A stretch of 64,000 nucleotides of DNA from contig NZ_CP108644.1 in the NCBI RefSeq assembly GCF_041435495.1, positions 6,557,501-6,621,500 on the forward strand, in the 5' to 3' direction. Below the pieces are notes generated by a model that saw only the letters and a list, made by a program, of their open reading frames with translations, was not told the origin of the DNA and did no database searches. A program made the position numbers and the translations under genes. Positions 35,961 to 43,885 of this stretch are shown here, in pieces. This DNA is from Streptomyces sp. NBC_01116 (lineage in GTDB: Bacteria; Actinomycetota; Actinomycetes; Streptomycetales; Streptomycetaceae). Positions within the stretch are counted from its first letter, which is position 1; each line of letters opens with the position of its first letter.

Positions 35961-38006
35961 GTGTCCAAACTGACCGACCTGCCCAAACGGATCCTGATCG
36001 GCCGGGCGTTGCGCAGCGACAAGCTCGGGGAGACCCTCCTCCCCAAGCGCATCGCACTCCCCGTCTTCGCGTCCGACCCGTTGTCCTCGGTGGCGTACGC
36101 GCCGGGAGAAGTCCTCCTCGTGCTGTCCATCGCGGGGGTGTCGGCGTACCACTTCAGCCCCTGGATCGCCGTCGCGGTCGTCGTCCTCATGTTCACGGTC
36201 GTCGCCTCCTACCGGCAGAACGTCCGCGCGTACCCGAGCGGCGGCGGCGACTACGAGGTCGCGACCACCAACCTCGGCCCCAAGTCCGGACTGACCGTCG
36301 CCAGCGCCCTGCTCGTCGACTACGTCCTCACCGTCGCCGTCTCGATCTCCTCCGGCGTCGAGAACCTCGGCTCCGCGATCCCGTTCGTCATCGAGCACAA
36401 GACGCTCTGCGCCGTCGGCGCCATCGTCCTGCTCACCCTGATGAACCTGCGAGGCGTCAAGGAGTCCGGGAAGCTCTTCGCCATCCCCACCTACCTCTTC
36501 GTGGCCGGCGTCTTCCTCATGATCCTGTGGGGCGCTTTCCGGGGAGTGATCCTCGGCGACACGATGCACGCGCCCACCTCCGAACTGGAGATCAAGCCCG
36601 AACACGAGGGGCTGGCCGGCTTCGCCCTCGTCTTCCTCCTCCTGCGGGCCTTCTCCTCCGGCTGCGCCGCCCTCACCGGGGTCGAGGCGATCAGCAACGG
36701 GGTGCCCGCCTTCCGGAAGCCGAAGAGCAGGAACGCCGCGACCACGCTCGCCATGATGGGCCTGCTCGCCGTCACCATGTTCTGCGGCATCATCGGCCTG
36801 GCCCTGGCCACCGACGTCAAGATGGCCGAGAACCCGGCGGTCGACCTGATCCGCGACGGCGTCCCGGTCGGCGCGGACTACACCCAGGACCCGGTCATCG
36901 CCCAGGTCGCCGAGGCGGTCTTCGGCCACGGTTCCTTCCTCTTCATGGTCCTCGCCGCAGCCACCGCCCTGGTCCTCTTCCTCGCCGCGAACACCGCGTA
37001 CAACGGTTTCCCGCTGCTCGGCTCGATCCTCGCCCAGGACCGCTACCTGCCGCGCCAACTGCACACGCGCGGCGACCGCCTCGCGTTCTCCAACGGCATC
37101 GTGCTGCTGGCGGGCGCCGCGATCCTGCTCGTCGGGGTCTACGGCGCCGACTCCACGCGGCTGATCCAGCTCTACATCGTCGGGGTGTTCGTCTCCTTCA
37201 CCCTCAGCCAGACCGGCATGGTGCGGCACTGGAACCGTCTGCTGACCGACGAACGGGACCAGGCCAAGCGCCGCCACATGCTCCGCTCCCGCGCCATCAA
37301 CGCCTTCGGCGCCTTCTTCTGCGGCATGGTCCTGGTGATCGTCCTCGCCACCAAGTTCACCCACGGCGCCTGGGTGGCCCTGCTCGGCATGGTCATCTTC
37401 TACGGCACGATGACCGCGATCCGGAAGCACTACGACCGGGTCGCCGCCGAGATCGCCGCCGACGACGCGCCGGACGAGAGCGCGCGCCCCTCCCGCGTCC
37501 ACGCCATCGTCCTCGTCTCCAAGCTCCACCGCCCCACGCTCCGCGCCCTCGCCTACGCCCAGCTGATCCGCGCCGACCACCTGGAGGCGCTCTCCATCAG
37601 CGTCGACCCGGACGAGACGAAGGCGCTGCGCGAGGACTGGGAACGACGCGCCGTCAACGTCCCCCTCAAGATCCTCGACTCGCCCTACCGGGAGGTGACC
37701 CGCCCGGTCATCGAGTACGTGAAGGGCCTGCGCCGCCAGAGTCCGCGGGACGTGGTCAGCGTCTACATCCCCGAATACGTGGTCGGCCACTGGTACGAGC
37801 ACCTGCTGCACAACCAGAGCGCCCTGCGCCTCAAGGGCCGACTGCTCTTCACCCCGGGCGTCATGGTCACCTCCGTCCCCTACCAGCTCCAGTCCTCCGA
37901 GGCGGCGAGGAAACGGGCCCGCAAGCGCGCCGACTGGAGCGCCCCGGGCTCGGTCCGCCGGGGCCCGGTGGAGCGGAGGCACAAGGAGCCGAACCGCAAG
38001 GGGTGA
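35961..38006 (+). CDS. KimA-like APC-superfamily permease (probable potassium importer)
   Basis: 681 aa from the GTG at 35961. About 12 transmembrane helices (about 35-470), then a soluble C-terminal domain of about 190 residues. The N-terminal region closely follows Bacillus KimA in order of motifs: a short amphipathic start ending in ILIGRALRSD, SSDxLSSVAY (here ASDPLSSVAYAPGE), SYRQxxxAYPxGGG and LLVDYVLTVAVSIS. KimA is a high-affinity proton-coupled potassium importer under c-di-AMP control. Potassium as substrate is inferred from this likeness and from the adjacent RCK genes; older annotation would call it an amino acid permease. Confidence 0.82.
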   Translation: MSKLTDLPKRILIGRALRSDKLGETLLPKRIALPVFASDPLSSVAYAPGEVLLVLSIAGVSAYHFSPWIAVAVVVLMFTVVASYRQNVRAYPSGGGDYEVATTNLGPKSGLTVASALLVDYVLTVAVSISSGVENLGSAIPFVIEHKTLCAVGAIVLLTLMNLRGVKESGKLFAIPTYLFVAGVFLMILWGAFRGVILGDTMHAPTSELEIKPEHEGLAGFALVFLLLRAFSSGCAALTGVEAISNGVPAFRKPKSRNAATTLAMMGLLAVTMFCGIIGLALATDVKMAENPAVDLIRDGVPVGADYTQDPVIAQVAEAVFGHGSFLFMVLAAATALVLFLAANTAYNGFPLLGSILAQDRYLPRQLHTRGDRLAFSNGIVLLAGAAILLVGVYGADSTRLIQLYIVGVFVSFTLSQTGMVRHWNRLLTDERDQAKRRHMLRSRAINAFGAFFCGMVLVIVLATKFTHGAWVALLGMVIFYGTMTAIRKHYDRVAAEIAADDAPDESARPSRVHAIVLVSKLHRPTLRALAYAQLIRADHLEALSISVDPDETKALREDWERRAVNVPLKILDSPYREVTRPVIEYVKGLRRQSPRDVVSVYIPEYVVGHWYEHLLHNQSALRLKGRLLFTPGVMVTSVPYQLQSSEAARKRARKRADWSAPGSVRRGPVERRHKEPNRKG

Positions 38007-38183
38007 GACCGGCCGGGGTGAACTCCGGCCGGCGACGTGCGGTCGCCAGGAGTCCGGCCGGCTGGCGCGGGGCGGCGGGGGCCGGGCGTGGTCAGCACCC
38101 TGACCACGCCCGCGTAGACTGGTGGGCTGTCGTCCGGCCGCGGGCCCGACCGTTTGCCCCCTTTCTCCCTGGAGCCTCCCCTC

Positions 38184-39512
38184 ATGCAGAACGAACCCAC
38201 GTCGTCGCTGGTCGGGGAGGAGTACGAGGTCGAGGTCGGGCCCGTCGCACACGGCGGTCACTGCATCGCCCGCACCGACGGGAACCAGGTCCTCTTCGTA
38301 CGCCACACGCTCCCCGGCGAGAAGATCATCGCCAGGGTCACCGACGGCGACACGGACTCCCGCTTCCTGCGGGCCGACGCCGTACGGATCATCGAGCCGT
38401 CCAAGGACCGCGTCGAGGCCCCCTGCCCGTACGCCGGCCCCGGTATGTGCGGCGGCTGCGACTGGCAGCACGCCAAGCCGGGCGCGCAGCGCCGCCTCAA
38501 GGGCGAGGTCATCGCCGAGCAGCTCCTGCGCCTGGCGGGCCTGACCCCCGAGGAGGCCGGCTGGGACGGCACGGTCATGCCGGCCGAGGGCGACAAGCTT
38601 CCCGCGGGCGAGGTGCCGGCCTGGCGCACCCGTGTCCAGTACGCCGTCGACGCCGACGGCCGCGCGGGCCTGCGCAAGCACCGCTCGCACGACGTCCAGC
38701 CGATCGACCGCTGCCTGATCGCCGCGCCGGGCGTCTCGGAGCTCGGCGTCGAGAAGCGCGAGTGGCCCCAGATCGCCGCGGTGGAGGCCATCACCGCCAC
38801 CGGCTCGAACGACCGCCAGGTCATCCTCACCCCGAAGCCCGGCGGCCGGCTCCCCCTGGTCGAGCTCGACCAGCCGGTCTCCGTGCTCCGCGTCGAGGAG
38901 AAGGACGGCGGCGTCCACCGCGTCCACGGCCGCGCCTTCGTCCGCGAGCGCGCCGACGACCGCACCTACCGCGTCGGCTCCGGCGGCTTCTGGCAGGTCC
39001 ACCCGCAGGCGGCCAACACCCTGGTCCGCGCGGTCATGCAGGGCCTGCTGCCCCGCAAGAACGACACGGCCCTCGACCTCTACTGCGGCGTCGGCCTGTT
39101 CGCCGGAGCCATCGGCCAGCGCCTCGGCGAGAAGGGCGCGGTCCTCGGCATCGAGTCCGGCAAGCGCGCGGTCGAGGACGCCCGCCACAACCTGAAGGAC
39201 CTGGACCGGGTCCGCATCGAACACGGCAAGGTCGACCAGGTCCTGCCCCGCACCGGCATCACGGAGTGCGACCTGATCGTCCTGGACCCGCCGCGCGCGG
39301 GCGCCGGCAAGCAGGTCGTCAAGCACCTGTCGGGGCTGGGCGCACGCAAGATCGCCTACGTGGCCTGCGACCCGGCGGCGCTGGCACGGGACCTGGCGTA
39401 CTTCCGGGACGGGGGGTACAAGGTGCGGACGCTGCGGGCGTTCGATCTGTTCCCGATGACGCATCATGTCGAGTGCGTCGCGATCCTTGAGCCTGCCGCA
39501 AAGGGTGTCTGA
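38184..39512 (+). CDS. TRAM-domain class I SAM-dependent RNA methyltransferase (RlmD/TrmA type)
   Basis: 442 aa from the ATG at 38184 (preceded by GGAGCC). TRAM RNA-binding domain (about 8-65), [4Fe-4S]-type cysteines CPYAGPGMCGGCDW near 77-90, SAM-binding DLYCGVGLFAGAIG near 294, LDPPRAGAGK near 366 and the catalytic Cys in VACDPAALARD near 394. It methylates C5 of uridine in rRNA or tRNA; which site is not evident. The last 58 bases are part of a direct repeat whose second copy lies 18.9 kb away, so this gene's 3' end is the insertion site of the island. Confidence 0.92.
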   Translation: MQNEPTSSLVGEEYEVEVGPVAHGGHCIARTDGNQVLFVRHTLPGEKIIARVTDGDTDSRFLRADAVRIIEPSKDRVEAPCPYAGPGMCGGCDWQHAKPGAQRRLKGEVIAEQLLRLAGLTPEEAGWDGTVMPAEGDKLPAGEVPAWRTRVQYAVDADGRAGLRKHRSHDVQPIDRCLIAAPGVSELGVEKREWPQIAAVEAITATGSNDRQVILTPKPGGRLPLVELDQPVSVLRVEEKDGGVHRVHGRAFVRERADDRTYRVGSGGFWQVHPQAANTLVRAVMQGLLPRKNDTALDLYCGVGLFAGAIGQRLGEKGAVLGIESGKRAVEDARHNLKDLDRVRIEHGKVDQVLPRTGITECDLIVLDPPRAGAGKQVVKHLSGLGARKIAYVACDPAALARDLAYFRDGGYKVRTLRAFDLFPMTHHVECVAILEPAAKGV

Positions 39513-39625
39513 CCTGCCGTTTCGCCGAGTGTGCGTAATGTGCGCTGTGGGCGTTACGGGCGATATCTTGACGCATGAGCGACGCACGTGACGCACGTTT
39601 GACGCACGTCCTGATGGGGTGTCAG
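39455..39625 (+). repeat. left copy of island-flanking direct repeat (att-like)
   Basis: 171 bases comprising the last 18 codons and stop of the TRAM methyltransferase gene and about 113 bases downstream. The other copy is at 58340-58521 (same orientation; offset 18885 up to 39589, then an 11-base insertion in the right copy). Over the first 122 bases only 6 differ, and all coding differences are synonymous. The downstream part contains short repeats with a 9-base period (39531-39566, GTGCGTAAT, GTGCGCTGT, GGGCGTTAC, GGGCGATAT) followed by four GACGCA units. Confidence 0.92.
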
Positions 39626-40044
39626 GAGATCGTGGATATCCCTGATGGAACGTCAGGTGCGGTGGGAGCTCGGTCTTTGCCGTGTCTTTCGCGGCGGATT
39701 CGGTACAGCGGGTTGGCCTCAGGTGAGAGGGCTACGGTGGAGTCGCTCGCCACCGGCCGACGTCAGCGCGTCGTGTCGTGGTCGAATTCTGCTTCAGTCT
39801 ATGAATTCCATCACTTCGGTGAACTGGGCTATATAGAGCCCTTATTGGAAAAGCTGGGTCGCTTGGCGCTCCGTGATGGGCGCCTTCCATAGAAGGATGC
39901 GGTGCGGCAGCGCTCCCCGGGCAGCGCTGCCGCACCGCCTGGGGGCCGTACCTAAGACCTTGTCCTACATGGCAGTTCGTCGGTCCTATTGGCAGAAGGA
40001 GCGCTGTCTGCGGGGTGCGGCCAATGCCCCTTTTCGTTTCCGAG
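39626..40044. other. gene-free stretch at the left end of the island
   Basis: No convincing gene. It holds a perfect 14-bp hairpin (39901-39914 with 39923-39936, loop CCCCGGGC), a small hairpin CCTTCCATAGAAGG just before it, an imperfect palindrome GGGCTATATAGAGCCC near 39826-39841, and an IS-end remnant at 39952. Confidence 0.5.
39952..39972 (+). mobile_element. solitary IS terminal-repeat remnant
   Basis: AAGACCTTGTCCTACATGG is nearly identical to the terminal repeat of the IS at 41633-42497 (AGACCGTGTCCTACATG), differing at one position. No transposase sequence follows it; the EamA gene starts about 75 bases on. It looks like the scar of an earlier insertion or partial deletion. Confidence 0.65.
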
Positions 40045-40941
40045 TTACGGGTGGTCTGTGCTGCTCGGCATCGGCGAAACCGGGAGCCTTTCAGCACGCC
40101 AGGTCGCCATGGCGCCGGCTGACACGATCAGTCCCATGCCGACGAGCACCGGTGCGGAAAGACTCTCGGCGAGGGCGAGGGTACCGATCAGCGCGCCCAT
40201 CACCGGGTCGAGGGAGAACAGCGTCGCGACCACCCTGGCGCCGGCCATCTTCACGGCCCGGAAATCCAGGGTGAAGGCGAGCGCCACCCCGACGACGCCG
40301 GAGACGGCGACCAGGCCCCAGTCGGATCCGCTGACGCTTGGGACGGCGGGCAAGGAGAAGGGGAGGAGCAGCAGCGCCGAGATGCCGACCGACATGGCCA
40401 GTCCCTCCAATCCGGAGGACGTCCTGCCCACGCGCTGCGCGAAGAGAGTGTAGCAGGCAAGGGCCAGCGCGGAGAGCAGCCCGAAGGCGATTCCTGCCCA
40501 CGCGACTGTCCCGCCGGGCTCCGTGACCAGGACCACGCCCACCAGACCGACGGCAGGCAGAAGCGCTTCGCGCCAAGCGCGCGCCGAGGCGACCGCCACG
40601 ACGAACGGTCCGAGGAACAGCAGTGTCGCCGCCACGCCGAGTGGGAGGTGGCCCACCGCGCCGTAGTAGGCCACGTTCATGACGGCCATCGAAGCGCCGT
40701 AGACGACCATGCCGGCCCAGTCCTGCCGCGTGTGGCCACGGACCCTCGGACGCACCAGCACCATCAGGACGAGAGCAGCGCAGAGCTGCCGCAGCCCGGC
40801 GACGGCGGGAGCGCCCAGCCGATCGAAGAGTGTCGAGGCGAGTGCTGCCGAGGCTTGCACGCTCAGGCAACTGACGAGGACCAGGCCCGCACCCAGGAAC
40901 GCTCGGGTGCGGGCAGGTCCCTCGCCAATCAGGTCGTTCAT
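40045..40941 (-). CDS. EamA/DMT-family transporter (RhtA-like)
   Basis: 298 aa with ten hydrophobic helices arranged as two EamA repeats (about 12-140 and 152-285). Members export amino acids, metabolites or drugs. It is divergent from a TetR regulator, and two palindromes lie in the gap, so it is very probably repressed by that TetR and induced by its substrate. The C-terminus (RAERLPVSPMPSSTDHP) is soluble. It may have nothing to do with the P450 cluster further right because the IS separates them. Confidence 0.85.
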   Translation of the reverse strand: MNDLIGEGPARTRAFLGAGLVLVSCLSVQASAALASTLFDRLGAPAVAGLRQLCAALVLMVLVRPRVRGHTRQDWAGMVVYGASMAVMNVAYYGAVGHLPLGVAATLLFLGPFVVAVASARAWREALLPAVGLVGVVLVTEPGGTVAWAGIAFGLLSALALACYTLFAQRVGRTSSGLEGLAMSVGISALLLLPFSLPAVPSVSGSDWGLVAVSGVVGVALAFTLDFRAVKMAGARVVATLFSLDPVMGALIGTLALAESLSAPVLVGMGLIVSAGAMATWRAERLPVSPMPSSTDHP

Positions 40942-40991
40942 GTGCGCACCTCCGGTCTGAGGCGGAAGGGACCCGACCCTCCCGGTATCAC

Positions 40992-41022
40992 TGAAACGAC
41001 CGTTTCACTGTAACGCTCGTTA
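40992..41022. promoter_or_regulatory. twin palindromic operators between EamA and TetR genes
   Basis: Two palindromes sharing the core AACG-NN-CGTT: TGAAACGACCGTTTCA (40992-41007) and TAACGCTCGTTA (41011-41022). They occupy the divergent promoter region directly before the TetR start. Their shared core and spacing suggest two TetR dimers bind side by side. Confidence 0.78.
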
Positions 41023-41033
41023 TGCTGGGGTGC

Positions 41034-41633
41034 ATGGACCAGGACACCGCCGCGGCCATGGCCAGACCGTCCGCCAGGGACCGCTTGCTGGACGCAGCCG
41101 ACGAGCTCTTCTCCCGGGACGGCATCGCCCGCACCAGCGTCGACCAGGTGCTGCACCACGCCCACGTCGCCCCCGCCACGCTCTACGCGCACTTCGGGGG
41201 AAAGGACGGCCTGATCGCAGCCGCGCTGCAACGGCGTCTGGACCGCTGGGAACAGGTATGGCAGGAAGCCGCGGACGCCGCGCCCACACCCGCCGAGAAG
41301 CTCCTGGCCCTGTTCGACGCCGTCGCCGCCTACCGAAACCTGTACACCCCGGGCCGCGGGTGCGCCTTCCTCGCGACCAGCACGGAACTGCCCGACCTCG
41401 ACCACCCCGCCCGCGCCGTGATCGAGGCGGAGTCCACGCTCCTCCTCACACGGCTGAACCAGCTGGCGGACACCGTCACCACCGAGGACCCCGCCGCCCT
41501 GGCGGGCAACGTACTGCTCGCATACGACGGAGCCATGGCCGGCCTCCAACGAGGACGGACGCCGGACCCCCTCGGCCACGGCAAGACGCTGGCGAGATGC
41601 CTGATCCAGAACGCGATCCAGACCGAGCATTAA
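41034..41633 (+). CDS. TetR-family transcriptional regulator
   Basis: 199 aa from the ATG at 41034 (the upstream ATG at 41022 lies in the operator). HTH domain about 12-58 with RDRLLDAADELFSRDGIARTSVDQVLHHAHVAPATLYAHFGGKDGL, then a helical ligand domain. It probably represses itself and the divergent EamA exporter. The TAA stop coincides with the left TA target duplication of the IS element; without the IS the frame would still end at TAA, so the protein is not truncated. Confidence 0.88.
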   Translation: MDQDTAAAMARPSARDRLLDAADELFSRDGIARTSVDQVLHHAHVAPATLYAHFGGKDGLIAAALQRRLDRWEQVWQEAADAAPTPAEKLLALFDAVAAYRNLYTPGRGCAFLATSTELPDLDHPARAVIEAESTLLLTRLNQLADTVTTEDPAALAGNVLLAYDGAMAGLQRGRTPDPLGHGKTLARCLIQNAIQTEH

Positions 41634-42497
41634 GACCGTGCCCTACATGCCGAGTTGGCGGTTGGGCTGGTCATGGGAAATGGACGGTGGGGATGGATCG
41701 TTCCGGACGGACTGTGGGAGATAGCACGGCCGTTGCTGCCGCCGGCCCGAGTCCGTCCGCAGGGCGGTGGAGTCGCGAACATCGATGACGAGGCAGTCTT
41801 CGCGGCGATCATCTATGTGCTGGTCAGCGGGTGTGCTTGGCGGGCCTTACCGCCGTGCTTCGGCGCTTCGAAGTCGACCGTGCACCGCCGGTTCGTCATC
41901 TGGTCGAGAGCCGGGGTGTGGGGCCGACTGCACCAGAAGATCCTCCAGCTCCTGGACGAACAGAACTTGGTCGACCTGTCCCGGGCAGTCCTGGACTCCG
42001 CGCACGTCCGGGCTAAAAAGGGGGCGAACTTACAGGTCCGAGCCCCGTGGACCGGGGTAAGCCGGGTTCCAAGATGCACGTCCTGTCCGACGCGGACGGA
42101 CTGCCCCTACGCGTCGGGCTCTCCGCGGCCAACACCCACGACAGCCAGGCACTGAAGCCGATGGTGTCCCATTTCCACATGGGACACGAATCCCACGCGA
42201 GCGAATCGAAGCCCCGCCGCCTCCACGCCGACAAGGCGTACGACATCCCTCACCTGAGGCGATGGCTCTGGGGCAAGCACATCGGAGTCCGTATCGCCCG
42301 CAAAGGTATCGACTCCAGCGAGCGGCTCGGCCGACGCAGATGGGTGATCGAACGGACGATGTCGTGGCTGACTGGTTACCGCCGACTCAACCACCGCTAC
42401 GAGCGGAAACCAGGCAACTACCTGGCCTTCCTCGGCCTCGCCGCCGCACTCTGCTGCTACAAACGATTCCTCAAACTGACCATGTAGGACACGGTCT
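41633..42497 (+). mobile_element. IS5-family insertion sequence
   Basis: 865 bases with 17-bp terminal inverted repeats (41633-41649 and 42481-42497, one mismatch) flanked by TA at 41631-41632 and 42498-42499, a plausible target duplication. It carries one transposase split in two frames. The left end abuts the TetR stop codon. Confidence 0.88.
41655..42487 (+). CDS. IS5-family transposase, split by a -1 frame change (programmed frameshift likely)
   Basis: The first frame (to 42155) gives a DUF4096-type N-terminus (WEIARPLLPPARVRPQGGG, CAWRALPPCFG) and the DSAHVRAKKG region with the first catalytic Asp. The second frame supplies GPSPVDRGKPGSKMHVLSD, ADKAYD (second Asp) and the RRRWVIERTMSWL Glu region to the end. 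The frames join as RAKKGGELTGPSPVDRG by a -1 step at the run AAAAAGGGGG (42015-42024). Many IS5-group elements make transposase by such slippage, so this is likely programmed rather than a mutation. All DDE residues are present in the joined product. Confidence 0.8.
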
Positions 42498-42764
42498 TAA
42501 CGTCGTCGCATTCGGAGGCTCGGCTCCAACCGGCCTGATGTCCACGCCCGGATGGGGCGGGCTCTCCTGGCAGTCGACACCTTGCCATGCCCCGTGCGGG
42601 GATGGGCGCTGGGAGACCTGGCCTCTCGTCACCCACCACCGCTCCAAGCCAGGGGTCGCTGTTGGAGATCTGAGGTAGGGGAGATCTGGAACTCCGGCAG
42701 TGGGAGGGTGGAAGGGGCCTCTGAGTACGGTGCTGTGATGGAGCTCCCATGCCGGGAGTCGCAT

Positions 42765-43778
42765 TCACTCCCCCTGGATCGATCCGCTCTCAAATTCAGC
42801 GAGCACCTTCAGGGAAGCGGCCAGCGCGGGCTCGGCTAGCGTTCTCAAGCCCCTTCTCTCCTGTGGGGTTGCTTCTGGGTGTGAAGCTTCGATCAGCAGA
42901 ACAAGGCTGAGCTGGCATTGGTACACGGCGTAACGCGTGCGGCCGAAGAGGTCGAAGTTCCGTGAGCCATTCTCCGCTTGATAACCCACCCAGAACGGGT
43001 CGGTGTCAGATAGCTCGCCGAGGAGCGCCAGGGAGGCGAAGTCGGCTAACGGGTCGCCCCAAAGCATGCGCTCACCGTCGATGAGGCCGGTGATCCGACG
43101 GCTGCCGGGTCTGCCAGCGATTATGACGTTCCCTTTACGAAGGTCCATGTGTACGAGCCGCGGCATTTCGACATGGTCAAGTGCCGGTGCAGCCGCGTTA
43201 AGGAGGCGCCGTAGTCTGCCGATTGGAACAGGCCCTGTAGCGGCGTGTTGTTCGGCAAGTGCGAGGGTTTCCTGCAGAACACGGCCGTAGCTGTGTCGCC
43301 AGCCTCCCCTGGACGGGAGCATTGCCTCAGCAGGGTGACCGAATCCCGGTCCGGTGACGCTGTGGAGGTAGGCCGTCAGCTGTCCGAGGTCTCTGCGCAG
43401 ACGTTCCTCCTCTGTGGGGGAGACGGTATCCGTGTTTTGGTCCCAACTTGAGCCCGGGCAGGCGGTCGTGATCAGGAACGGTCCATCGCGTCGGCCTGCG
43501 GGGGCGAAGTGCACGAGGCGCGCGGTCGGCACCACCCCCGCCGCAGACTTGTAGAAAGCCGCCTCGGCTGCCAGGGAGCAACGCAGGGGGTCCAACACGT
43601 GCGCGTCGGCAGGCTCCCTGGGAAATTTTAGGATGAATGCGTCCCTGTTGGTGAGCGTCACGCGTAAGACGATGTTGGAAGTGCCACCCGACAAGCGATG
43701 CCAGCCGATGATATGACCGGGCTGGAAGCCTGCCGCTTCCAACCGTCGCAGGACCGCTTCGCTCTGCGTGGACACCAT
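42765..43778 (-). CDS. aminoglycoside-phosphotransferase-like kinase
   Basis: 337 aa. Kinase-fold APH family: SGGTSNIVLRVTL (Gly-rich loop near 28), ILKFPRE (Lys near 50), catalytic loop LVHMDLRKGNVII near 220 (Asp and Asn present) and a metal site reading LIDGERMLWGDPLADFA where DFE is usual. It could phosphorylate a small hydroxylated metabolite or antibiotic. It is divergent from the P450, sharing 107 bases, so it may confer self-protection or take part in the pathway. The 265 bases between the IS and this gene show nothing recognisable. Confidence 0.8.
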   Translation of the reverse strand: MVSTQSEAVLRRLEAAGFQPGHIIGWHRLSGGTSNIVLRVTLTNRDAFILKFPREPADAHVLDPLRCSLAAEAAFYKSAAGVVPTARLVHFAPAGRRDGPFLITTACPGSSWDQNTDTVSPTEEERLRRDLGQLTAYLHSVTGPGFGHPAEAMLPSRGGWRHSYGRVLQETLALAEQHAATGPVPIGRLRRLLNAAAPALDHVEMPRLVHMDLRKGNVIIAGRPGSRRITGLIDGERMLWGDPLADFASLALLGELSDTDPFWVGYQAENGSRNFDLFGRTRYAVYQCQLSLVLLIEASHPEATPQERRGLRTLAEPALAASLKVLAEFESGSIQGE

Positions 43779-43885
43779 GCCTACCTACTTTCGAGTGCGG
43801 TGTTACCCATTCGCTGGTTACGTTCCGCAGCCGCGTACTACCTTCTGTAGCCGACAGTATCTGATGGACGGATCGGTGAGATGCG

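Noticed and set aside
35706..39596. Very long open frames on both strands across the KimA-like and methyltransferase genes (up to about 1296 codons)
   Set aside because: They are antisense or out-of-frame shadows caused by high GC; their translations are low-complexity Gly/Asp/Arg/Ala and match no family, while the permease and methyltransferase frames have clear motifs.
39575..39892. 105-codon frame starting inside the left repeat
   Set aside because: It begins in the iteron array, has irregular codon use, and the matching frame is not kept after the right repeat copy.
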